From assembly GCF_002812725.1 (NCBI RefSeq), contig NZ_NMUN01000004.1, positions 930,001-994,000 on the forward strand: 64,000 bases of DNA, written 5' to 3'. The notes under the pieces are model-generated. The model was given only the letters and a program-made list of their open reading frames with translations. It had not been told where the DNA came from and did no database searches. The position numbers and the translations under genes were made by a program. Shown here one piece after another: positions 54,226 through 61,720 of the stretch. The stretch is from Microbacterium sp. BR1 (GTDB lineage: Bacteria > Actinomycetota > Actinomycetes > Actinomycetales > Microbacteriaceae). Position 1 is the first letter of the stretch; the number at the start of each line of letters is the position of its first letter.

Positions 54226-55959
54226 ATGTCGCACAGCGTCGCAGAACTGTTCGTCGAAACGTTGAAGAGCGCGGGAGTCACGCGGATCTGGGGGTTGCCG
54301 GGCGACTCGCTGAACGGATTCACCGACGTTCTGCGCCGCGACAAGGACATCCGCTGGATGCACGTGCGGCACGAGGAGTCCGCGGCCTTCGCGGCCGCCG
54401 CCGAGGCCGAGATGACCGGCGAGCTCGCGGTCGTCGCGGGCAGCGGCGGCCCCGGCAACCTGCACTTCATCAATGGCCTGTTCGATGCCCAGCGCAGCCG
54501 CGTGCCCGTGCTCGCGATCGCGTCGCACCTGCCGTCCGCCGAGATCGGCAGCAACTACTTCCAGGAGACGCACCCGCAGGAGCTGTTCCGCGAGTGCAGC
54601 GTCTACAGCGAGCTGGTCGCCGACCCGAGCCAGCTGCCCTGGGTGCTCGAGATCGCCATGCGCACCGCGATCGAGAAGCGCGGTGTCGCTGTCGTCGTCG
54701 TGCCCGCAGACGTGTTCTTCGCGGATGCCCCGAACCGTCGCCCGTCCGCGCCGATCCGGGCGGCGGAACCGCGCGTCGTGCCGTCCGAGTCCGAGCTGCG
54801 GGCCGCCGCCGACCTGCTCGACGCAGCCGGCAAGGTCACGATCCTCGCGGGCGCGGGCGTCGCGGGCGCCCATGCCGAGGTGATGGCGCTGGCCGACCGG
54901 CTGCGTGCCCCCATCGTGCATGCGTTCCGCGGCAAACAGCACATCGAGTACGACAACCCGTACGACGTGGGGATGACCGGGCTTCTCGGCTTCGCCTCGG
55001 GGTACCGCGCGATGGAGCACTGCGACACGCTGCTCATGCTCGGCACGGACTTCCCGTACCGCCAGTTCTATCCCAGCAAGGCGAAGATCATCCAGATCGA
55101 CATCCGCGGCGAACAGCTGGGACGCCGCACCCCGATCGATCTCGGCCTGGTGGGCGGGGTGCGCGAGACGGCGGCGGCCCTCCTGCCCTTGCTGAGCGAC
55201 GGACGCAGCGACGCGCACCTCACGGACTCCGTGGCGCACTACGCGAAGACCCGCCGCGAGCTCGACGGGTTCGCGAACGACGACGGCAAGGAGCCGATCC
55301 ATCCGCAGTACGTGGCACGTCTGATCGACGAGCTCGCGGCGAAGGACGCCGTCTTCACGGCGGATGTCGGGACCCCGGTCATCTGGGCCGCCCGCTACCT
55401 GCGGATGACCGAGCAACGGCGCCTGATCGGATCGTTCACGCACGGCTCGATGGCGAACGCCATGCCGCACGCCCTCGGCGCCCAGGCGACCGATCCCGAT
55501 CGCCAGGTCATCGCCCTCGCGGGTGACGGGGGCCTGGCGATGCTGATGGGCGACCTGCTCTCGATCCGCCAGAACGACCTGCCGATCAAGATCGTCGTGT
55601 TCAACAACTCCTCGCTCAGCTTCATCGAGCTCGAGATGAAGGCGGCGGGGATCGTTCCATTCGGGACCGAGCTGCACAATCCGGACTTCGCCGAGGTCGC
55701 GCGGTCGATGGGCATCACGGGGATCCGCGTCGAGAAGGCGGCCGAGCTCGAGGACGCCCTCACGCGCGCTCTCGCAGATCCCGGCCCCGTCCTGCTCGAC
55801 GTGGTGGTGGCGCGCGACGAGCTCTCGATCCCGCCGTCGATCACGGCGGCGCAGGCGAAGGGGTTCGCGCTCTACGCCCTGCGGACGGTCATGTCGGGCC
55901 GGGGCGACGAGCTTCTCGACCTCGCCGACACCAACGTGTGGCGGCGCATCTTCGGGTGA
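54226..55959 (+). CDS. poxB: Pyruvate:quinone oxidoreductase / pyruvate dehydrogenase (quinone)
   Basis: A ThDP- and FAD-dependent flavoenzyme of 577 residues that oxidises pyruvate to acetate and CO2 and passes electrons to menaquinone. The catalytic Glu lies in RHEESAAFAAAAEA (near residue 50), the FAD domain is in the middle, and the ThDP-binding motif is GDGGLAMLMGDLLSI with IVVFNNSSLSF about 25 residues later. Length equals PoxB/Pqo. ATG 54226 follows GGAAAGGA. The C-terminal residues could form the membrane-binding tail. Confidence 0.92.
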   Translation: MSHSVAELFVETLKSAGVTRIWGLPGDSLNGFTDVLRRDKDIRWMHVRHEESAAFAAAAEAEMTGELAVVAGSGGPGNLHFINGLFDAQRSRVPVLAIASHLPSAEIGSNYFQETHPQELFRECSVYSELVADPSQLPWVLEIAMRTAIEKRGVAVVVVPADVFFADAPNRRPSAPIRAAEPRVVPSESELRAAADLLDAAGKVTILAGAGVAGAHAEVMALADRLRAPIVHAFRGKQHIEYDNPYDVGMTGLLGFASGYRAMEHCDTLLMLGTDFPYRQFYPSKAKIIQIDIRGEQLGRRTPIDLGLVGGVRETAAALLPLLSDGRSDAHLTDSVAHYAKTRRELDGFANDDGKEPIHPQYVARLIDELAAKDAVFTADVGTPVIWAARYLRMTEQRRLIGSFTHGSMANAMPHALGAQATDPDRQVIALAGDGGLAMLMGDLLSIRQNDLPIKIVVFNNSSLSFIELEMKAAGIVPFGTELHNPDFAEVARSMGITGIRVEKAAELEDALTRALADPGPVLLDVVVARDELSIPPSITAAQAKGFALYALRTVMSGRGDELLDLADTNVWRRIFG

Positions 55960-55962
55960 GTC

Positions 55963-56385
55963 CTAGGCGCGAGCGCGTCGCCCGCCCCGGAGCACGCCGT
56001 CGGCCACGGCGACGACGGCGATCGTGACGAGGTAGACGACGAGGTCGCGCGCGTCGAAGACCGTGCCGAGCACGAGCATCGCGGGCGGGAACTCCGCCCC
56101 GAGGTCCAGGGGTACTCCGGTCAGTTGGAACACCTCGACCGCCACGCACCAGGCCGCCGCGATCAGCCCGACGACGACGGCCCGCACGCGGGGCAGGAGG
56201 ATCGTGACCGCGAGGTAGACCGCGACCGCGTAGAGCGCGTCACCCGCGATGTCGGATGCGGCGCCGTCGGCCGCCAGCAGATGCACCGCCAGACCGGCGC
56301 CGACCGTCAGCAGGAGCAGCCCCACCGCGATGAGGCGACGGCGGAGGGGCCCCGCCGCGACCATGGTTGCCGAGTCATCCGTCAT
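55963..56385 (-). CDS. DUF2809 family membrane protein
   Basis: A 140-residue protein with four membrane segments. WCVAVEVFQLTGVPLDL and GTVFDARDLVVYL are the family landmarks. Function unknown. ATG 56385 lies 6 nt after TACGGT on the minus strand, so the gene is probably leaderless; an ATG seven codons on is possible. Its stop is 3 nt from the convergent poxB stop. Confidence 0.82.
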   Translation of the reverse strand: MTDDSATMVAAGPLRRRLIAVGLLLLTVGAGLAVHLLAADGAASDIAGDALYAVAVYLAVTILLPRVRAVVVGLIAAAWCVAVEVFQLTGVPLDLGAEFPPAMLVLGTVFDARDLVVYLVTIAVVAVADGVLRGGRRARA

Positions 56386-56391
56386 CCCTCC

Positions 56392-56397
56392 ACCGTA
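56392..56397 (-). promoter_or_regulatory. -10 element of the DUF2809 gene (leaderless)
   Basis: On the minus strand TACGGT ends 6 nt before ATG 56385. Confidence 0.45.
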
Positions 56398-56640
56398 GGC
56401 GCCCACCCGCATAGTGACGGCGCGACGAACGCCCCGCTGCTCTGCGAGCGCGGCCCATCGCGTCAGCGGCGTCGAGATCCGCAATGCCGACGTCAAAGTC
56501 AATTCGACGACGGCGGAGGGACGCGAGCGGATGGTGACCGAGGTCGCCGCGGCAACCGAACCTCCTGTTCTGGTGTGTGCGGCTCACGACAGGCGTAGGA
56601 CGAACCCGGGGCGCCGGATGCCTCGGCGGCGCCCTGCCCC

Positions 56641-56646
56641 TAGCCT
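56641..56646 (+). promoter_or_regulatory. -10 element of the first XRE-cupin gene (leaderless)
   Basis: TAGCCT ends 6 nt before GTG 56653. Confidence 0.55.
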
Positions 56647-56652
56647 GAGACG

Positions 56653-57273
56653 GTGAGCGAAGACATCCCCCGCCCCGCTGCGGACCCAGACGCGACCGAC
56701 GATGATCGTGCCGAGACGAGCATCGCCGCAGCGATCGGCCGGGCCGTGGCATCCGCTCGCGCCGATCGGAAGCTGTCGATGCGTGCGCTCGCCGCCGAGG
56801 CCGGGATCAGCCAGCCGTTCCTCAGTCAGATCGAGAACGGCCACACGCTCCCCTCGATGCTGACCCTCTACCGGCTCGCGGGGGCACTCGGCCTGTCTGC
56901 GGCCGAACTCATGCCGGCCGAGGTCGGGCCCGCGTCGATCCACGTCCAGCGGCGCAAGGACGCACGCCGGGTGCCGGTCACCGAGTCCGCGACCGCGGGG
57001 ATCGGACGCATCCTCACAGCCTCGGGCCGTCGCGTCGTCGCGACCGAGTACATCGTGGGCGCGGACGACGACATGGGCGATTGGTTCCAGTCGGATGGCG
57101 AGCTGCTCGTGTACGTCGCGGATGGCCGGATCATCGTGACGATCGAGGGCCAGGGCGAGTGGGAGCTCGGCACGGGCGACGCCATGACGTACCCCGGGGA
57201 GCTGCGGAACGTGTGGCGCGTGATCGGACCGGATAGCGCAACGATCCTGCTCGTCCACTCCCCCGATGCGTGA
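56653..57273 (+). CDS. XRE-family regulator with C-terminal cupin domain
   Basis: A 206-residue regulator. The N-terminal helix-turn-helix is LSMRALAAEAGISQPFLSQI at about residues 40-60. The C-terminal cupin covers about 120-205 and contains DWFQSDGELLVYV and YPGELRNVW; its metal His residues are mostly replaced, so it likely binds a small ligand. It precedes the oxygenase-deaminase pair in the same direction. The palindrome at 57323 is its probable operator. Confidence 0.87.
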   Translation: MSEDIPRPAADPDATDDDRAETSIAAAIGRAVASARADRKLSMRALAAEAGISQPFLSQIENGHTLPSMLTLYRLAGALGLSAAELMPAEVGPASIHVQRRKDARRVPVTESATAGIGRILTASGRRVVATEYIVGADDDMGDWFQSDGELLVYVADGRIIVTIEGQGEWELGTGDAMTYPGELRNVWRVIGPDSATILLVHSPDA

Positions 57274-57322
57274 CGCTCCGTCCGGCGTGGTGCCGGATTC
57301 TTCGTAACAAGTTATTTACACA

Positions 57323-57339
57323 AGCAATCATTGATTGCT
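57323..57339. promoter_or_regulatory. Operator-like palindrome before the oxygenase gene
   Basis: AGCAATCA-T-TGATTGCT has 8-bp arms and lies 16 bp before the ATG, in an AT-rich promoter with TACAAT at 57343-57348. It is the likely site of the upstream XRE-cupin regulator. Confidence 0.65.
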
Positions 57340-57355
57340 CTGTACAATCAAACAT

Positions 57356-58393
57356 ATGAGCGAAACCTTCGTCGTCCCGACCGTCGACATCTCTGCCTAC
57401 GTGACCGATTCCAGCGCCGAGAACAAGGCCGCCGTCGCGCGCGCACTCGATGACGCCTGCCGCACCGTCGGCTTCATCCAGATCGTGGGGCACGGCGTGC
57501 CGACCGCGGTGACGGACGGCCTGGCCCAGGCGATGGACGACTTCTTCGGCCAGGAGCTCGAGGCCAAGAAGGCGTGGAAGCGACCCGCGAAGGAGAACCG
57601 CGGGTACAGCCCGCCCAAGAGCGAGTCGCTCAGCTACTCCCTGGGCGTCGATCCCGTCACGCGCATGAACGACTTCTTCGAGGCGTTCAACATCGGCAGC
57701 TCCGAGGCCGACTTTCCGGGCTTCGTCGACACGACCGGCGACTACGCCGCCAACACGTGGCCCGACACCCCCGGATTCGAAGAGCGCGTCACGACCTACT
57801 TCGCCGAGGCTCGTCGTGTGGCATACACGCTGCAGGACGCCTTCGCCGACGCGCTCGGCGTCGACCGGTCCGTGTTCGGCGCCGTATCGGATCATCCGAT
57901 CAACGTCCTGCGCATGAACAACTACGCGCTGCCCCCGGGCAGCATCGAGCTCGGCGCCGACCTCACGGGAATGGGCGAGCACACGGACTACGGCATGGTC
58001 ACGGTGCTCTGGGCGGATCGCGTCGAGGGCCTGCAGGTGCTGGGACGCGACGGGCACTGGCACGATGTCATGCCCGCCGAGGGCGCCCTGCTGATCAACC
58101 TCGGCGACATCGCGGCCCGCGTCACGAACGACGAATGGATGTCGACGCTGCACCGCGTCAAGCCGCCGATCGTGAACGGCACGATCAAGCGCCGCCGCTC
58201 GGCCGCGTTCTTCCATGACTGGAACGCGGATGCGACGATCCGCACCCTCCCGTCGATCCTCGAGCACTCCGAGCCCATCTATGAACCCGTGACCGTCGCC
58301 GAGCACGTGCAGGCGAAGCTGCGCGGGTCGCGCGCGGGTGTCAAGAACACCGCGGCCGCGCGCGAGCAGGCGCGCGTCGAGGCCGCGCTGTGA
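57356..58393 (+). CDS. Isopenicillin N synthase-like 2-oxoglutarate/Fe(II) oxygenase
   Basis: A 345-residue non-haem iron oxygenase. The N-terminal DIOX_N region opens VPTVDISAYV and has GFIQIVGHGVP. The iron triad is His and Asp in GEHTDYG and the later His in STLHRVKPP; KRRRSAAFFHDW holds the Arg for 2-oxoglutarate. All needed residues are present. No NRPS or other beta-lactam genes are nearby, so antibiotic synthesis is unlikely. The GTGA overlap with the deaminase gene suggests a nucleoside or purine substrate, as inference. Confidence 0.88.
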   Translation: MSETFVVPTVDISAYVTDSSAENKAAVARALDDACRTVGFIQIVGHGVPTAVTDGLAQAMDDFFGQELEAKKAWKRPAKENRGYSPPKSESLSYSLGVDPVTRMNDFFEAFNIGSSEADFPGFVDTTGDYAANTWPDTPGFEERVTTYFAEARRVAYTLQDAFADALGVDRSVFGAVSDHPINVLRMNNYALPPGSIELGADLTGMGEHTDYGMVTVLWADRVEGLQVLGRDGHWHDVMPAEGALLINLGDIAARVTNDEWMSTLHRVKPPIVNGTIKRRRSAAFFHDWNADATIRTLPSILEHSEPIYEPVTVAEHVQAKLRGSRAGVKNTAAAREQARVEAAL

Positions 58394-59391
58394 CGCATCC
58401 CGCCTCCTCGCCTCTGATCCCCAAGGCCGAGGTGCACATGCACCTCGAGGGGGCACTGGAATCCGAGCTTCTCGTGACGCTCGCGCGCCGGAACGGCGTT
58501 GCGCTGCCGACGTACGATCCCGCCGTGCTCGACGCCCGCTACCGATTCGGCGAGCTGCAGGACTTCCTCGACGTCTATTTCGACAACCTCGCGGTCATGC
58601 GAACGGCCGAGGACTTCTACGACCTCGCGGCACTTTACCTACGTCGCGCGCGCGAGAACGGCGTCACCCGTGCCGAGTCGTTCTTCAACCCGATGACGCA
58701 CGTCGGCGCGGGCGTACCACTCGCCGCCGTTATGGAGGGCTACGGCGCCGCGTTCGCCGAGGCGCGTCGCGAGGGTCTCTCGTGCGACATGATCCTCGAC
58801 TTCACGCGCGATCTCGGGGCCGAGGCCGCCGACCAGATGCTGACCGACTTCGCCCCGTTCCGCGACATGATCATCGGCGTGGGGCTCGATTCGACCGAGG
58901 TCGGCTACCCGCCCGTGCTGTTTCGCGATGTCTTCGCCCGCGCCGCGGCGGATGGCCTGCACCGCACGTGTCACGCCGGCGAGGAAGGCGACCCCGAGTA
59001 CGTTCGCCAGGCTCTGGACGACCTCCGCGTCGAGCGGATCGACCACGGCCTGCGCGCGGTCGAAGACCCGGAGCTACTGAAGCGCATCGCGGCCGAGCGG
59101 ATTCCCGTCAACGTGTGCCCGCTGTCGAACGTCGCGTTGCGCGCCGTCGATCGGATGGAGCAGCACCCGCTTTTTGCGATGCTCGAGACGGGCGTCGTCG
59201 CGACGATCTCCAGCGATGACCCCGCGTACTTCGGAGGCCAGATCGGGGCGAACTTCGCCGCCCTCGAGGAGATCGGCACGCCGCGAGACATCCTGCTCGG
59301 ATGCATCGAGAACTCCTTCGAGGCGGCGTTCATCGATGGCGCAGAACGAGAGCGGCATCTGGGCGCAGTGCGCGCCGCAGCTATCTCGTGA
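58390..59391 (+). CDS. add: Adenosine/adenine deaminase family protein
   Basis: A 333-residue amidohydrolase. The metal site is KAEVHMHLEGALE (HxH), then TCHAGEE (His and catalytic Glu), RIDHGLRAV, and ISSDDPAYFGGQ (Asp pair). These are the adenosine deaminase motifs. Members of this group also act on adenine or modified purines, so the exact substrate is open. GTG 58390 overlaps the oxygenase stop as GTGA, so the two enzymes are made together. Confidence 0.88.
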   Translation: MTHPASSPLIPKAEVHMHLEGALESELLVTLARRNGVALPTYDPAVLDARYRFGELQDFLDVYFDNLAVMRTAEDFYDLAALYLRRARENGVTRAESFFNPMTHVGAGVPLAAVMEGYGAAFAEARREGLSCDMILDFTRDLGAEAADQMLTDFAPFRDMIIGVGLDSTEVGYPPVLFRDVFARAAADGLHRTCHAGEEGDPEYVRQALDDLRVERIDHGLRAVEDPELLKRIAAERIPVNVCPLSNVALRAVDRMEQHPLFAMLETGVVATISSDDPAYFGGQIGANFAALEEIGTPRDILLGCIENSFEAAFIDGAERERHLGAVRAAAIS

Positions 59392-59507
59392 GCGCGCTCG
59401 GTCGCTGATTCGCGCGTCTCTGTGAGTATGTGAGAACTCTCATCTTTCGCGCTCGGTTTTGGCGTGATTTCGGTGCTTTTCGGGCGTCGGATGTCGGTGG
59501 TCGTCCG

Positions 59508-59513
59508 TAGAGT
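59508..59513 (+). promoter_or_regulatory. -10 element of the DUF222-HNH gene (leaderless)
   Basis: TAGAGT ends 7 nt before ATG 59521. Confidence 0.5.
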
Positions 59514-59520
59514 TTCGAAC

Positions 59521-60837
59521 ATGCATTCGAACAGCTTCGCTCCCACCGACACCGTGGGCGTCGACATGGCCGACGTCGACATGGCCGACGTCGATGTTGC
59601 CGCGCGTGATCTCGCGGTGCGGTTTGCGGAGGCGTCGCGGGCGGTGGCGCGGGCGCAAGCGGCGCAGGCGCGAGTACTGGCGGATGCAGCCGACCTCGGA
59701 ATGCGGCGCGTTGCCGAGCTGGTGTCGACCTCGTCGCGTGAGGCGGAGTTGCCGGTGCGGGCGTTGGCGGCGGAGCTGGGTGTCGCGGCGAACATGTCCG
59801 ACCGGACGGTGCAACGCCGCATGAACGACGCCGCGGTGTTGGCCGAGGCGTTCCCGGTGACGTTCGACGCGTGGGATGCGGGGCGTATCGGTGCGGGGCA
59901 TGTTGCGGTGATCATGGAACACGGACTCCCGCTTGTGGATGCGGAGGCGCGGTCGAAGTTCGAAGCTGCAGCGTTGGCCCGGGCAGAGGGAACCACGCCC
60001 GGCCGTTTGGGGTCTGCGTTGGCGCGGCTCGCGGAGGCGTTGCAGCCGCGGACGTTGGCGGAGCGGCACCGGGAGGCGCGTGCTTCGCGGGGTGCGTGTG
60101 TGCGGGACATCGGGGACGGGATGGCGGAGTTCACCTCTGTGCAGCCCGCGGTGTTGGCGCACGCGATGCACGACCGGATCACACAACAAGCAAAGGCGAT
60201 CAAGAACGCCGACCCCACGGACACCCGGACCCTGGATCAGATCCGTGCGGATCTGGTCGCGGAGATGGTCTTGACGTGTGCTCCGGACGCCGAAACCGGG
60301 GTGGGACTCTCAGACGGCTTCGGCGGGCTGGGTGCGATCCGGGCGATCGTGAACGTCACCGTTCCCGCTCTCGCGTTGGCCGGGGTGACCGATGAACCCG
60401 CGGAACTGGCCGGGCGGTGCCCGATCGACCCCGCCACCGCCCGCGCTCTCGCCGGACACGCGACGGGGTGGGAACGGGTCCTGGCCGACCCGATCACCGG
60501 GTGCGTTCTCGCCGTCGACCGATACACACCCTCGGTGGATATGAAACGGTTCCTGCGCGCTAGGGATCAGCACTGCCGGTTCCCCGGCTGCCGGCAACCC
60601 GCACACCGATGCGACCGCGACCACACCCACGACTACGCATTGGGTGGGCCCACGGATGCCTGCAACCTCGCGTGCCTCTGCAAGAGACACCACACCCTGA
60701 AAGGCGAAACAGGCTGGACCGTCCGACAACTCGGCCGCGGAATCCTCGAATGGACCTCACCGGGTGGGCACGTCTACATCGACAAACCACCCCCGGCAGT
60801 CCACTTCACCCCCAACACCGACCCACCACCCTTCTAG
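59521..60837 (+). CDS. DUF222 / HNH endonuclease-domain protein (13E12 repeat family)
   Basis: A 438-residue protein. The N-terminal DUF222 region is Ala-rich and helical; before it lies a short tandem repeat VDMAD-VDMAD-VDVAA from 15-bp units. The C-terminal HNH reads QHCRFPGCRQPAHRCDRDHTHDYALGG in two parts and ends LCKRHHTLKG, with four Cys for zinc. These genes are multi-copy in actinobacteria and are thought to be mobile or to recombine; the role is unknown. Codons such as GTG-TTG-GCG with more T than the neighbours hint at transfer. ATG 59521 follows TAGAGT at 7 nt. Confidence 0.85.
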   Translation: MHSNSFAPTDTVGVDMADVDMADVDVAARDLAVRFAEASRAVARAQAAQARVLADAADLGMRRVAELVSTSSREAELPVRALAAELGVAANMSDRTVQRRMNDAAVLAEAFPVTFDAWDAGRIGAGHVAVIMEHGLPLVDAEARSKFEAAALARAEGTTPGRLGSALARLAEALQPRTLAERHREARASRGACVRDIGDGMAEFTSVQPAVLAHAMHDRITQQAKAIKNADPTDTRTLDQIRADLVAEMVLTCAPDAETGVGLSDGFGGLGAIRAIVNVTVPALALAGVTDEPAELAGRCPIDPATARALAGHATGWERVLADPITGCVLAVDRYTPSVDMKRFLRARDQHCRFPGCRQPAHRCDRDHTHDYALGGPTDACNLACLCKRHHTLKGETGWTVRQLGRGILEWTSPGGHVYIDKPPPAVHFTPNTDPPPF

Positions 60838-60877
60838 GCATGGGGTCGCTGCGCCCGCACGCCCAGCCACGGAGCCC

Positions 60878-61020
60878 GCCGAAGTGACCCGTTGTGCGTG
60901 TCCGGCCACAGAGTATGTCGCCGTGACGGTTGTACCGTGCCCGGTCACTGCGTGTGTCGAAGTGAGCGGTTGTGCCCCGTCACTGTGTGTGTCGAAGTGA
61001 GCGACGTGCCCTGTCCGGCC
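60878..61020. repeat. Decayed tandem repeats of about 35 bp after the HNH gene
   Basis: The last two units (60951-60985 and 60986-61020) share TGTGTCGAAGTGAGCG at an exact 35-bp period. Two older, degenerate units with GAAGTGACC and GCCGTGACGG precede them. No open frame explains them. Confidence 0.7.
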
Positions 61021-61050
61021 CCGCCGCGCGAGGCTCCGGCGCGCACAGGC

Positions 61051-61641
61051 TCAGGGAGCGTGAACCTCTGCATCCTTTGCAACCGCAACGGCGCCATGCG
61101 TGTGCATGCGCGCGCCCGACTCGTTGAAGATACTGATGATCTGTGCGGGCCGATTGCCCGCGGCACCGATCGCGTGCGGGATGCGGGTGTCGAACTCCGC
61201 CGCCTCACCCCGCGAAAGCACGAGATCCTGCTCCCCGAGCCGCAACCTCAATCTTCCCGCGAGGACATACAGCCACTCGTAGCCGTCATGAACACGCAAT
61301 TCGGCGCATCGGTCCGGATCTGGCGAATACGTGATCTTGTACGTATTCACTGACGAACCCTCGGGCGCGAGCGGTGCGATCACCATGCCATCCCGATGGA
61401 TCACCGAGCGCCGCACGCGAGGGTCAACGGTCGGCGGAGCGACGAGATCGTCGATCCGTACTCCGAGTTCCCGGGTCAGCGGCACGAGCAACTCGAGACT
61501 GGCTTGACGCTTGCCGGACTCGAGTCGCGACAGCGTACTGACCGACATCTGCGAACGCGTGGCCAATTCCTCGAGGGTCCAACCGCGCGCATGGCGGGCG
61601 GCCCGTAGCCGTGCTCCGACCTGATCGAGACCGTCCGCCAT
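61051..61641 (-). CDS. XRE-family regulator with C-terminal cupin domain, divergent from the fusion gene
   Basis: A 196-residue regulator. The helix-turn-helix is WTLEELATRSQMSVSTLSRL near residues 21-40. The cupin domain covers about 110-190 (HDGYEWLYVLAGRLRLRLG, FDTRIPHAIGA), with an intact-looking His in the second strand. ATG 61641 is chosen because GAGGG lies six bases upstream; the ATG two codons earlier is too close. It is divergent from the oxidoreductase-methyltransferase gene and probably controls it through the palindrome at 61675. Confidence 0.85.
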   Translation of the reverse strand: MADGLDQVGARLRAARHARGWTLEELATRSQMSVSTLSRLESGKRQASLELLVPLTRELGVRIDDLVAPPTVDPRVRRSVIHRDGMVIAPLAPEGSSVNTYKITYSPDPDRCAELRVHDGYEWLYVLAGRLRLRLGEQDLVLSRGEAAEFDTRIPHAIGAAGNRPAQIISIFNESGARMHTHGAVAVAKDAEVHAP

Positions 61642-61674
61642 GTCCATCCCTCACTCGCCGTACTTGCCAATACC

Positions 61675-61688
61675 GCAAACCCGTTTGC
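61675..61688. promoter_or_regulatory. Operator palindrome GCAAAC-CC-GTTTGC inside a promoter
   Basis: The perfect 14-bp palindrome lies between TTGCCA (61664-61669, -35) and TATTCT (61689-61694, -10) of the rightward promoter. This is a classic repressor position. The spacer between the hexamers is 19 bp. Confidence 0.68.
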
Positions 61689-61720
61689 TATTCTGACACG
61701 CGCAGCGCCACGCTGGGGTC

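Noticed and set aside
57356..59391. Beta-lactam biosynthesis cluster
   Set aside because: Only an IPNS-like oxygenase is present; no NRPS, epimerase or resistance gene nearby.
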